From the NCBI GenBank assembly GCA_024222395.1, contig JAAEPE010000586.1:1-53922 (forward strand): a DNA stretch of 53,922 nucleotides, in the 5' to 3' direction. The stretch's first letter is position 1; every line of letters begins with the position of its first letter. Positions 26,044 through 34,722 of this stretch are shown here, piece by piece. Both the position numbers and the translations under genes were made by a program. The DNA comes from Myxococcales bacterium (lineage in GTDB: Bacteria; Myxococcota_A; Polyangia; Haliangiales; Haliangiaceae). The notes beneath the pieces were generated by a model that made no database searches, was not told the origin of the DNA, and saw nothing but the letters and a program-made list of their open reading frames with translations.

Positions 26044-27741
26044 CTATGCGCGAAGGACCCAGCGGCGCCGCCGCACAAACATTGCAACGAGCAGCAGACT
26101 CATCCACAGAGTTCCAGCCTCAGAGCCACCAACACTACATCCCTCATCGGGCTTTGAATCCTTGTTCGATGGCCCCGAGCTTACGCCTTCGGGCAAGACA
26201 GTCTTTGGACGTAGCGTCGGAACCTTGGGGCCCGTATCGACCACTGACCCAGTTTTGTCGGCGTAGTTGCCACTGCCCGCCAGCCCAAGTTCGAGGATGC
26301 CATCGGGCACCATCTGCGTTAGCGAGAGGGAGCCGCGAGCGGCAAAGGCGAGATTGAGGGCGGGCTTCGGTGGTGCCTTGCCACCACCACCGGGAGGACC
26401 ACCCCAGATGCCACGGCGCGGAGACTCGCACTCAATGGGGCCCTTCCACTCGTGACGCATGGCGTATCTGCTTTGGAAGTTATTGGCGTAGCTCTCTGTG
26501 GCCCCCTCCTCGAGCTTGCCCTCGCTCACCAGGTGCTCACGGCCACCAGCGATGGGGTCAGCCTCTTTGAAGACTAAGTCCTCGCCTAGGTCGTCTTTGC
26601 TGTAACGAGCGTGCAGACGAGTGAGCACGAAGGCTGTCGGGCGTCCCATGACCCTGGGGCCAGGACGTCGGCGAGAAGAGATTCCAGGGCGCGACGGCGG
26701 TCCGGAGCTTGCGGAGCTTGCGGAGCTTGCGAGGCCACCAATCACGTCGTATCCCAGTGTCGCAAGCTCGTTCCAATTGAGAGCTGGCGTCGGGCAAGGA
26801 TCACAGCTGGCGGCAGACCAAGAGTACTCTGTGACAACCGCCCTGGGGTTCTTCTCAAGGGTGCGGTCGAATAGAGCCGCATAGAATTCCCCGAAGCTCT
26901 CGCCCACCTTCTCACTAACATTGAGATTTGTAGGGATGGTGACGTTGGGATAGTTGGCGACTTCGTAGCGCTGGCCCTGGGCGAGAACGTGGACGATGAG
27001 GTCTTGCTTGCCCTCTGAGTTCATGAGGCCAAGGCGGACTGGCAGGGAGAAATCGTCGCTCTGATAGTGAAAGCGCAATGGCGAGAGCTGCGCGACGCCG
27101 TGCGCAAACTTCACCTTCTCAACATTGACCTTCGCGACGAAGAACTTGGATCCACTCTCAACGTAGGGCCGCAGGTACTTCTCTGCACCGACCGGGATCT
27201 TGTAGTTCTCTTGGTGCAGCCACTCCTCTAGGCCTGTCGAAAACTTGGCGCTCAAGATCACCACCTCGTACTCGCCGACAGCAAACTGTGCCTCCACTGT
27301 CACGCCGAGTTCCTTGGCTGGACTCGCGCCTACGCCGCTACTGCGAGCCATCTTTCGGCCCGATTCCATTTTGTCCCCACTGCCATAGCCTCTATTCATG
27401 TTGCACGGGTCTTGCTCCCAGTATTCGACGAGACGTGGGGCAGCAAGCCTATCGACTCGGTCGAAGACATCGGCGGGGAGAATCTTGACGTTCTCCTCAC
27501 TGAGTACTTCAGGAACCGGAACCACCATCGCAAAATTCGTAGGCGGCCCCTTGTAGCTATTCTGCATGGAGAGAACGGTGGTCTTGCCCGACCGCATCAT
27601 CACCACTTGAGTAGCATTATTGTAGAGCGCGTCGTCGGCGCCGGCCACGTAGAAACCACAGAACGCCCCTGCTGCGGACGGGGCAGCAAGCTGCAGTACG
27701 GCGACCATCACGCCAATCAGAACAATCCTCAGACTCAACAT
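26044..27741 (-). CDS. DUF2330 secreted protein with MYXO-CTERM-like tail
   Basis: A 565-residue protein. The ATG at 27741, after GAGGAGGAAA, starts a signal peptide ending AGAFCGFYVAGADD, the characteristic Cys-containing start of DUF2330 proteins. NNATQVVMMRSG and FAMVVPVPEVL follow. The middle has EYWEQDPCN and paired cysteines (SCDPCP). A Pro/Gly-rich linker precedes the C-terminal signal GCSVGGSEAG, a hydrophobic stretch and RRRR, the pattern of the myxobacterial sorting tail. It is expected at the outer surface; its biochemical role is unknown. Confidence 0.88.
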   Translation of the reverse strand: MLSLRIVLIGVMVAVLQLAAPSAAGAFCGFYVAGADDALYNNATQVVMMRSGKTTVLSMQNSYKGPPTNFAMVVPVPEVLSEENVKILPADVFDRVDRLAAPRLVEYWEQDPCNMNRGYGSGDKMESGRKMARSSGVGASPAKELGVTVEAQFAVGEYEVVILSAKFSTGLEEWLHQENYKIPVGAEKYLRPYVESGSKFFVAKVNVEKVKFAHGVAQLSPLRFHYQSDDFSLPVRLGLMNSEGKQDLIVHVLAQGQRYEVANYPNVTIPTNLNVSEKVGESFGEFYAALFDRTLEKNPRAVVTEYSWSAASCDPCPTPALNWNELATLGYDVIGGLASSASSASSGPPSRPGISSRRRPGPRVMGRPTAFVLTRLHARYSKDDLGEDLVFKEADPIAGGREHLVSEGKLEEGATESYANNFQSRYAMRHEWKGPIECESPRRGIWGGPPGGGGKAPPKPALNLAFAARGSLSLTQMVPDGILELGLAGSGNYADKTGSVVDTGPKVPTLRPKTVLPEGVSSGPSNKDSKPDEGCSVGGSEAGTLWMSLLLVAMFVRRRRWVLRA

Positions 27742-28135
27742 ACACTTTCCTCCTCGTGCCAATTCCACAGGAGGAGCACCGAGAGTGCCCCCCTATAACA
27801 ATCCGCCACTCGATGCTGCGGAACTGCAGCCCTTGCTCTTGTCTCTATTCTTGGCCTCATTGCCGAATCTATCGTTTCCACCAGCCTTGGAAGGGGCAGT
27901 CTTGCTTTCTGCCTTTGGCTAGAGCTTGCTATCGGCCCCACCCACCAACGAGTCACAGAAATCGGAGGCCGTGGCTGCTGCCGCCAACAGTGTGGCCGCA
28001 TTCACCAATCCGCACAGAACTCCCACGAACCCCTCTCTCGTCTCGCCATCCCCCAAAAACAGTGCCAAGGATAGACGTGGCCCCGGGGCTTGGTACACTC
28101 TAATACCAGTACTAATACCAGTAAATGGGGAATTC
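27742..28135. other. Non-coding divergent region upstream of the HtrA-like gene
   Basis: About 395 bp between divergent genes. The frames across it have the composition of shadows (many Pro, Arg and Ser) and no ribosome sites. The only recognisable element is a promoter at its right end. Confidence 0.5.
28090..28118 (+). promoter_or_regulatory. Sigma-70-type promoter of the HtrA-like gene
   Basis: TTGGTA (28090-28095) and TAATAC (28113-28118) are separated by exactly 17 bp. A transcript would start near 28125, a short distance before the gene. Confidence 0.55.
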
Positions 28136-28168
28136 GTGCATCCTCACGACGGTTCACATGCACGAGCC

Positions 28169-29362
28169 ATGTCTACCCAGTTTATGCAAGCCCCCATGTC
28201 CCAACACGGCGATTCGCCTCCACGCACAGCTCCTGCGAATGTGGCTCCTGTGCGCCTCATGGTCATCCTTCTGCTGTTGCTAGCGGCGGCCTTGGTCTAC
28301 GTAGTACTCCGCCCCCCCCCTGGGCCTGCTAACGCCCCCCAGAAGGCGGCAGCCGTGATTCCCGAACCACGCACCATCGTAGCCCGAGGCGATCTAGCTA
28401 GTGACGAAACCAGCACCATCGATCTCTTCAGCGCTGCTTCGCCCTCGGTTGTGCACGTAACCAGTCTCAAGCTGCGGAGATCTCGACTTAGTCTAAACAT
28501 CACTGAGATCCCCCAGGGAACCGGCTCCGGGTTCGTCTGGGACAAAGAAGGACACATAGTAACCAACTATCACGTCATCAAGGATGGAAAAGGAGCCGAA
28601 GTCACCTTGCAAGACAACACAGTCTGGAAGGCGCGGATTGTCGGTCGAGCCCCCGACAAAGACCTTGCCATTCTAGAGATTGAAGCTCCGGCAGCAGCCT
28701 TGAGCCCTCTGGCCCTTGGCAGCTCCAGCAATTTGCAAGTTGGTCAAAAGGTCTTCGCAATTGGCAACCCATTCGGCTTGGATCAGACTCTCACAACGGG
28801 CGTCATCTCCGGCCTCGGTCGCGAGATTCAAAGCGTGACGAAGCGTCCTATTCAAGGGGTGATTCAAACCGACGCTGCGATCAACCCAGGCAACAGTGGT
28901 GGCCCGCTACTAGACAGCGCTGGCCGCCTAATTGGTGTCAATACTGCGATCTTCAGCACCTCGGGCGCCTATGCGGGAATTGGCTTTGCTGTGCCTGTCG
29001 ATACCGTCAACCGCATCGTCCCCCAGCTCGTTGAGCACGGCGAGGTCACTCGCCCTGGACTGGGAGTGCAGATTGGCACGGATCAGTCGGCAGCTCGCCT
29101 TGGCGTGCGAGGCGTCATCGTCTGGGAAGTCCCGGAGGAGAGCGCGGCGGGCGAAGCAGGGATAGAGGGCGTGCGACCCGGCCGCGGTGGACGATGGCTC
29201 CTCGGTGACGTCATTGTTGGTGTTGAAGGTGAAGGAGTCCGCTCCGCCAATGACTTGTACCGAGCACTCGATACTCACGAGGTTGGAGAGGCCATCGTGA
29301 TCCGGCTTAGCCGGAATGGGGGAGAACGGGACGTCAAGGTGCAATTGCAGCCACTCCGCTAG
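28169..29362 (+). CDS. HtrA/DegP-like serine protease with PDZ domain
   Basis: About 397 residues: a cytoplasmic N-terminus, one membrane anchor (LMVILLLLLAAALVYVVL), then a trypsin-like domain with all catalytic residues (His in TNYHVI, Asp in KDLAIL, Ser in NPGNSGGP), then one PDZ domain with the family ending VIRLSRNGGERDVKVQ. It is a predicted periplasmic quality-control protease anchored in the inner membrane. A GTG at 28136 is an alternative start, but with the promoter at 28090-28118 it would leave a leader of only about 11 nt; the ATG at 28169 is preferred. Confidence 0.9.
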   Translation: MSTQFMQAPMSQHGDSPPRTAPANVAPVRLMVILLLLLAAALVYVVLRPPPGPANAPQKAAAVIPEPRTIVARGDLASDETSTIDLFSAASPSVVHVTSLKLRRSRLSLNITEIPQGTGSGFVWDKEGHIVTNYHVIKDGKGAEVTLQDNTVWKARIVGRAPDKDLAILEIEAPAAALSPLALGSSSNLQVGQKVFAIGNPFGLDQTLTTGVISGLGREIQSVTKRPIQGVIQTDAAINPGNSGGPLLDSAGRLIGVNTAIFSTSGAYAGIGFAVPVDTVNRIVPQLVEHGEVTRPGLGVQIGTDQSAARLGVRGVIVWEVPEESAAGEAGIEGVRPGRGGRWLLGDVIVGVEGEGVRSANDLYRALDTHEVGEAIVIRLSRNGGERDVKVQLQPLR

Positions 29363-29470
29363 AACTGAGTTTCATCTAGCAGTGCGCCCCACTTGATCTA
29401 TCAAGATCATCGAAAGGCAGCCGATTTACGCTCATGAGACCTCCTCTGCGAGTCCATTCTTCAATCGGAG

Positions 29471-30301
29471 ATGAGCGAAAGACCCAAATACTTCGAGTAT
29501 ATACGCAAGCTCGCCAAGGAACGTGCCCATCTTGAGATTGGCGAGACGAGCAACCATGTCGTGGATGCGGGCCTCGCCCATATTCGCAGAGCACGCGGCT
29601 TCAACTCAGTTGAAGAGCTTATTGACAACGTACAGCGAGATCCAGATAGCACGCTCGCCATGCACGTCGTTGAGTCGATGACGACCAACGAAACCTCCTT
29701 CTTTCGAGACGCCCACCTTTGGGCCGCACTTCGAGAGCACTTGCTGCCAGCACTCATCAAGCTGCGCAAGACTGAGCGACGCTTGAACATCTGGTCGGCC
29801 GCAACGGCAAGTGGTCAGGAGGCATTTAGCCTCGCCATCCTCATCCGCGAGAACTTCCCTGAGCTTGAGGATTGGAGAGTCGGGATCATCGCGAGCGATA
29901 TCTCCAGAGAAATGATCACGCGCACGCGAAGCGCTATCTACAGCGAGCACGAGATGAGCCGCGGCATGCCTGAGCGACTGCGCGAGAGGTACTTTCACAA
30001 GGTCGACGGCGGGTATCAGGCCTCGGACTCGCTGCGAAATTTGATTCAGCCGCAAGTTCTCAACCTAGCGCAGTCAAGCCTCCTCCTTCCAAAGTTTGAC
30101 TTGGTCCTGGCACGCAACGTTCTCATCTACTTCGATGTCGAGAACAAAAAGAAAATGCTTGGACAGATGGCAGCCTGCATGCATCCCTGGACACCGCTGA
30201 TACTCGGAGCTGGCGAGACGACCCTGAATGTCGAGGCCAGCTTCTCGGAAATGGACTATGGGAGTTTCCGGTTCTTCTCTTTGGAGAACAGGAACGTCTA
30301 A
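29471..30301 (+). CDS. cheR: Chemotaxis protein methyltransferase CheR
   Basis: A 276-residue SAM-dependent methyltransferase with the N-terminal helical receptor-binding part, then SMTTNETSFFRD, the cofactor motif NIWSAATASGQEAFSLAI, and the late signature FDLVLARNVLIYFD. It adds methyl groups to receptor glutamates and so opposes CheB encoded 21 kb away. The stop overlaps the start of the hybrid kinase gene (TAATG). Confidence 0.95.
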   Translation: MSERPKYFEYIRKLAKERAHLEIGETSNHVVDAGLAHIRRARGFNSVEELIDNVQRDPDSTLAMHVVESMTTNETSFFRDAHLWAALREHLLPALIKLRKTERRLNIWSAATASGQEAFSLAILIRENFPELEDWRVGIIASDISREMITRTRSAIYSEHEMSRGMPERLRERYFHKVDGGYQASDSLRNLIQPQVLNLAQSSLLLPKFDLVLARNVLIYFDVENKKKMLGQMAACMHPWTPLILGAGETTLNVEASFSEMDYGSFRFFSLENRNV

Positions 30302-32346
30302 TGGGGGCCCTCGACGGTGTCACGCCCAAGGACCCTGCCGCGCCAGAGCATGTGGACAATACGGATCAAGACAGCACCCTCACGGCGCTGCAGAAGCGAG
30401 TTGCGCTGCTCGAACAAGTCATTGAGGGGCTTGGAGTCGGCATTGCGTTCTGCGATGAGGAGGGACGAGTAGAGCTCAATAGTGCTGCCCGATCCGCTCT
30501 AGCGTCCTTGGCCGATGACGGGGAAATCGCGACGGCACAGTCCAAGGGATTGTCGGCTCCAGGGAGAGTGCAGTCTTGGTTCGAGATTCCACTTCGCGAC
30601 GCAGTGGAATCTCGAGAGACAAGCGAAATCGAGGTGCAGAGAGACGACGAGCTCGAAGGCGATAAGCAGCGATTGCTGTGCACGACCTTGCCTCTGTACA
30701 AGAGCGAAACCTCGCGGGCTGAGAGCCCACTCGGAGCGGTGGCAATCCTTGAGGACATCACCCTGCGTGAAGAAACCCTCTCTCAGATGGCAGCGAGTGA
30801 GGCAGCTTTGGACCAAGCGATCGAGCACTCCGTGGAAGCTAGCCGAGTCAAGGGCGAGTTCCTCGCGATGATGAGCCACGAAATCCGCACACCGATGAAC
30901 GCCATACTTGGAACGGCGGAACTACTCACTGGGACCTTCCTGGACGCCCAGCAACGCGAGTACCTCGACCTGGTACTCAAGAGCGCCGACCAGCTCCTGC
31001 TCCTGGTCAACGACGTGCTCGCGCTGGCCCAAGTAGAAGACGGCGAGATGAGCGTCGAGCTGCGTGATTTTGACCTTCTAAATATGGTCTCCAACGTCAT
31101 CAAGCTCTTCGCCCCCATGGCGCAAAGCAAAGGGATTGCCCTTGGCTATCGCTATCACTTCGCCCTGCCGCGACTCATTAACGCAGACGAAGGCAAGATT
31201 CGACAGATTCTCGTCAACCTCGTTAGTAATGCGATCAAGTACACCGATGAAGGCGAAGTCAGCGTCGATATTGACGGTATAGAGAAGGAAGGTCAGCGAT
31301 ATCTACAAATCGAAGTCCGCGATAGCGGGATGGGTATCGAGCATTCCGAGCAAGAGCTCATCTTCGACGCATTTCAGCAAGCAAGTGGCGCTAGGGGGCG
31401 AGAACAGGGGGGCGCCGGTTTGGGCCTCGCTATTTGCCGTCGCTACTCGGCGCTGCTCGACGGCTTCATCGGGGTATCAAGCGCCCCCAATAGAGGGTCC
31501 TCCTTCGTCTTCGAGTCCCCCTACAGCCAACCAGAAAATTCCTGTCCAAAGCCTGAGCCCAAGGTTTCGCGCGAACACTCTTCAACCACCGAGAACCGAA
31601 TGCGGGTCCTCGTAGTCGAAGACAATCCCGTAAATCAGAAGCTCATACTCCTGCAACTTGAGACGCTCGGCCACACGGCCAGGCTTGCAGATGACGGCGC
31701 AAGTGCAATTGAGAATTTTTCTGACGGCGGTTTCGACGCCGTGTTAGTGAGTTCTGCTCTTCCTGACAGCAGTGGGATCGAACTTGCTGGGCGCTTCAGA
31801 GAAATGGAGTACAGTCAGGGGCTAGAGAAGACACCAATCCTCGGTTTCAGCACCAATGAGGGCCCCGAATATCGGGACGACTGTCGAGCGGCCGGTATGA
31901 ACGGCTTCGTTGGCAAACGCAGCGGCCTCACCAGGCTTTCACAGGCCTTGAGTCAGTCCAGACGCGTCAACACAATGCCCATGCGCGCACCGATCATTCT
32001 CAATCAAGGAACCATATCCGAACTACGACAGCTCTCTGAGGATCCAGCCTTCCTCGCTCGAATGGTGGCTGTCTTCATTTCCAACGCAACGCAATCAATC
32101 GCCGATCTCAGAAGCGTGGCGAGAGAGGGCAATACGATCGCGGCCCTGCTAATCTGCCACGGGCTCAAAGGTGCCTGTGAGGCAATTGGTGCCGACGCAT
32201 TTGCACAGGCCTGCGTCGCCATGGAGAAAATATGCAGCACGGACTCCCCAAGCCAGGAGGAATGGCTCAGTGGCCTACGGGGCATCGATACGGCAATCGC
32301 AGCGGCAGCGACGGCCCTGCAAAGTGAAACTGCTAGATGGAAGTAA
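30301..32346 (+). CDS. Hybrid histidine kinase with degenerate receiver and HPt domain
   Basis: A 681-residue soluble protein: an initial coiled coil, a PAS-like domain (VIEGLGVGIAFCDEEGRVELN), a kinase core (H box MSHEIRTPMNAILG, N box NLVSNAIKYT, G1 DSGMGI, G2 GAGLGLAI), a receiver at about 437-555, and a C-terminal HPt (His in CHGLKGAC). In the receiver VEDN is kept, but the position of the phosphoacceptor Asp is Ser (FDAVLVSSALP). The Lys remains but is followed by Arg rather than Pro. Phosphorelay through this receiver should therefore fail unless another residue substitutes. Coupling with cheR suggests it modulates the chemosensory system. Confidence 0.9.
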   Translation: MGALDGVTPKDPAAPEHVDNTDQDSTLTALQKRVALLEQVIEGLGVGIAFCDEEGRVELNSAARSALASLADDGEIATAQSKGLSAPGRVQSWFEIPLRDAVESRETSEIEVQRDDELEGDKQRLLCTTLPLYKSETSRAESPLGAVAILEDITLREETLSQMAASEAALDQAIEHSVEASRVKGEFLAMMSHEIRTPMNAILGTAELLTGTFLDAQQREYLDLVLKSADQLLLLVNDVLALAQVEDGEMSVELRDFDLLNMVSNVIKLFAPMAQSKGIALGYRYHFALPRLINADEGKIRQILVNLVSNAIKYTDEGEVSVDIDGIEKEGQRYLQIEVRDSGMGIEHSEQELIFDAFQQASGARGREQGGAGLGLAICRRYSALLDGFIGVSSAPNRGSSFVFESPYSQPENSCPKPEPKVSREHSSTTENRMRVLVVEDNPVNQKLILLQLETLGHTARLADDGASAIENFSDGGFDAVLVSSALPDSSGIELAGRFREMEYSQGLEKTPILGFSTNEGPEYRDDCRAAGMNGFVGKRSGLTRLSQALSQSRRVNTMPMRAPIILNQGTISELRQLSEDPAFLARMVAVFISNATQSIADLRSVAREGNTIAALLICHGLKGACEAIGADAFAQACVAMEKICSTDSPSQEEWLSGLRGIDTAIAAAATALQSETARWK

Positions 32347-33547
32347 CCAAGAGGCCCTGGAGAAATCCCACCGTTCCCCCAAGTACACCGCCGACGATGA
32401 TGAGTGTGAGCTCGTCTTCCTCGAAGATTCCTCGGAGCACACCTTCAAAGTCATCCTTTGGCATGTTGCCCAGTTTGTCCTCGACCGTCTTGCGAACTTG
32501 CATTTTCTCTCCGAGGTAGGACTCGAGTTCTGGCATCGCAGCAGGTGCGCGTTCTATGAGGCGCCGCGTGACAATGGCCTGTGCTTTGACGAGCATCTCA
32601 TCGGTGATTTCAATGGGAATCATCGCCTTGAACTTGCCGAGTTCAGCCTTGATGCGCTCAGTGACCGTATCCACGATCATCTTGGTCATCTCCTCGGCCT
32701 TGTCTCCCTTGCTCAAGGTCTCTATTAGCACCTTCGGCGTGAGAATCTCGTTTTCGGCTGTCTCGCCATAGTCCCTGGCGATGTCCTTCTGTCTCTTAGC
32801 AAAGAGCCCCTGGTAGGTGATCAGGCCGAAGAAGTATCTGGTCGGCTCCTGCGGGCGGAAAATCATTTGGATGGCCAGCCAGTTTGTGACGAGGCCAACG
32901 AGCACGCCGACGATTGGCATGAGCCACCAAGTTTGCATGAGTTGCCAGGCAGCGACCTGTCCAAGGCCTATGAGAAAGCCAAAGACGCCGCCGTAGTACT
33001 CGATGAACTTGAACTCAGTCTTGCCAATTCGCTTTGTAAGCCGGGCCAAGCGCTCGACATTCTCACCAGAGAGTTGGTCGTAGACCAACGAGTGAATGTC
33101 TAGGACGTCTGTGGCCTTGCCCTGTACTGTTTCGAAAACCTCGCCTGAAATCGTGCGGGTCTGCATCTTGACCTGCCCCGTGATCATGTCGCGCACGTTG
33201 TTGGGCAGATTGTCCCAAGTCCCCTTGGTGACCAGCTCGTCGGCAATCTCCGCACAGGTCCCCGCCACCTCTGGGTCCATGTGCTTGCCGACAATCTCTT
33301 CTAGGTCTTTGCTACTGAAGCGAGAGGCGAGTTCCTCCGGAGTAATGAGGTTCTCGGACACCATCTCCGCGACGCCGGTGGCAAACTTGTGCCCCTGCTT
33401 GTAGATGATGCCCTGCCAACCCGCTGGCCCAATTCCAAAGAACTTTGCGGGGTGGAAGATCATCTTCACGGCGGCGAGATTGGTAGTCCAGCCGATGACC
33501 GCGGTGACCGTGGGTACGGTGATAAAAAGTATGAGCCAATTAGGCAT
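32333..33547 (-). CDS. DUF445 family membrane protein
   Basis: A 404-residue protein with an N-terminal membrane helix, the typical segment GWTTNLAAVKMIFHPAKFFG, a repeated motif later (GLVTNWLAIQMIFRPQEP) and a C-terminal helix (IIVGGVLGGTVGFLQGLL). These duplicated N-x-x-A-x-x-M-I-F-P motifs define DUF445 (YheB/YjiN-like). Its 3' end overlaps that of the kinase gene by 14 bp on the opposite strand. Function unknown. Confidence 0.88.
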   Translation of the reverse strand: MPNWLILFITVPTVTAVIGWTTNLAAVKMIFHPAKFFGIGPAGWQGIIYKQGHKFATGVAEMVSENLITPEELASRFSSKDLEEIVGKHMDPEVAGTCAEIADELVTKGTWDNLPNNVRDMITGQVKMQTRTISGEVFETVQGKATDVLDIHSLVYDQLSGENVERLARLTKRIGKTEFKFIEYYGGVFGFLIGLGQVAAWQLMQTWWLMPIVGVLVGLVTNWLAIQMIFRPQEPTRYFFGLITYQGLFAKRQKDIARDYGETAENEILTPKVLIETLSKGDKAEEMTKMIVDTVTERIKAELGKFKAMIPIEITDEMLVKAQAIVTRRLIERAPAAMPELESYLGEKMQVRKTVEDKLGNMPKDDFEGVLRGIFEEDELTLIIVGGVLGGTVGFLQGLLVTSI

Positions 33548-33560
33548 GATGTCTTGAGCC

Positions 33561-34556
33561 CTATTTGCGCTTCTTGCTGGTGATCTTGGCTTTGGGCTTT
33601 GCCTTAGCGTTGGGTTTGGCAGAACTGCCCGCCCCCCCTGCGTCGGAAGAACTCTTGCTGCCAGGCAGTGGCGGCAACTTTAGAGCGGCACGCCCCTCTT
33701 CGGTCTCCATAAGCGCCGCATTCTTCGGGTCGCGCATGGCGCGGATTGTGAGAATACCTGCGAGGACTGTTAGCACGCACATGATTTGCGCGGGCGTGAG
33801 ACCGAGGTAGTGCGGGTCAGATTCTTGGAAGCGCAGGAAATCGAGCATGAAGCGAATCGGCGCATAGTACAGGCAGGTCACCGCGATCATGGTGCCGGGC
33901 CGCCGACTGGTCCAAAACCTCTTGATGAGATAGAGGATGGCGAAGAGCGCCGCGCAAATGAAGACTTCGTAAAGACCGAGATCGTGGGCGGTGACGTTGT
34001 AGGTGTCGTCTGGCAGCTTCCAGTTCTGACACCCCCTAGTCTGGGCCATCTCGCTGGCTTTGAGTTCGGGACAGCGATTGAGCGGCGGCAGTTTAACAGC
34101 GAGGAAGAAGTCGCTTTGCATGCCCAGGTGATCGTGGGCCGTCGCGCACCCCATGCGTCCGAACGTAAAACCGGGCACGAAGCCGTAGACAACAGCGTCG
34201 CCGTAGCGCAGATAGTTGGCGTTTATCCTCTTTGCCCAAATGAAGAAGGCGAGAGTCGCGCCGAGGATGCCACCATAGGAGGAGATGCCCTCCCAGAAGC
34301 GGAGGATCAGCAGGGGGTCGTCCATCACTTTGCCCGGCGTGTAGAGGAAGACGTCGACGAGGTGAGCCATCATAACGCCCACGATGATCACGCGCATGCC
34401 GAGATACCGCAGGGCATCTTCGTCACAGCGATGTTGCACGGCGTACTTGGCGCCCAACGAAGTTCCGATGAGTACACCTGTGGCGACCAGCAAACCGAAA
34501 GGTTGGATCGGAAGGGGCCCGAGGGGAATCGAAGTTAGTTCAATAAACGGCAGCAT
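33561..34556 (-). CDS. Prolipoprotein diacylglyceryl transferase (Lgt)-family protein, variant
   Basis: A 331-residue polytopic protein of the Lgt fold: ISSYGGILGATLAFF, GFTFGRMGCATAHDHLG and YYAPIRFMLDFLR, with a Lys/Pro/Ala-rich C-terminal tail. The Arg of the GRxG signature is kept. The His of the usual HGG motif is Tyr here, and the Asn-Gly-Glu region reads AHDH. This may be the lineage-specific functional Lgt or a paralogue with altered substrate. The ATG at 34556 gives the expected start. Lgt attaches diacylglycerol to lipobox Cys, relevant to the many lipoproteins of this window. It lies 13 bp downstream of the DUF445 gene start's neighbour, probably co-transcribed. Confidence 0.75.
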   Translation of the reverse strand: MLPFIELTSIPLGPLPIQPFGLLVATGVLIGTSLGAKYAVQHRCDEDALRYLGMRVIIVGVMMAHLVDVFLYTPGKVMDDPLLILRFWEGISSYGGILGATLAFFIWAKRINANYLRYGDAVVYGFVPGFTFGRMGCATAHDHLGMQSDFFLAVKLPPLNRCPELKASEMAQTRGCQNWKLPDDTYNVTAHDLGLYEVFICAALFAILYLIKRFWTSRRPGTMIAVTCLYYAPIRFMLDFLRFQESDPHYLGLTPAQIMCVLTVLAGILTIRAMRDPKNAALMETEEGRAALKLPPLPGSKSSSDAGGAGSSAKPNAKAKPKAKITSKKRK

Positions 34557-34722
34557 GAGTTGGGTGCGGCCCAAGCTATAGTTCGAGTGCTTGTGGTGCC
34601 GCGCAAGGGTAGCCCCATTGGCCTGTCGGGCCAAGCCGGAGGCGTCTCGCATCTGTAGGCGCGGCGGTCCTGCTCCTGTGATAGCGTCCAATCGCGGTCA
34701 ATTTCGCGATCCCGATTCACAC

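Noticed and set aside
25999..26046. In-frame TGA between the DUF2330 stop and the TPR fragment as another selenocysteine site
   Set aside because: A TAG precedes it in the same frame, the DUF2330 protein already ends with a proper sorting tail, and no redox motif surrounds the TGA.
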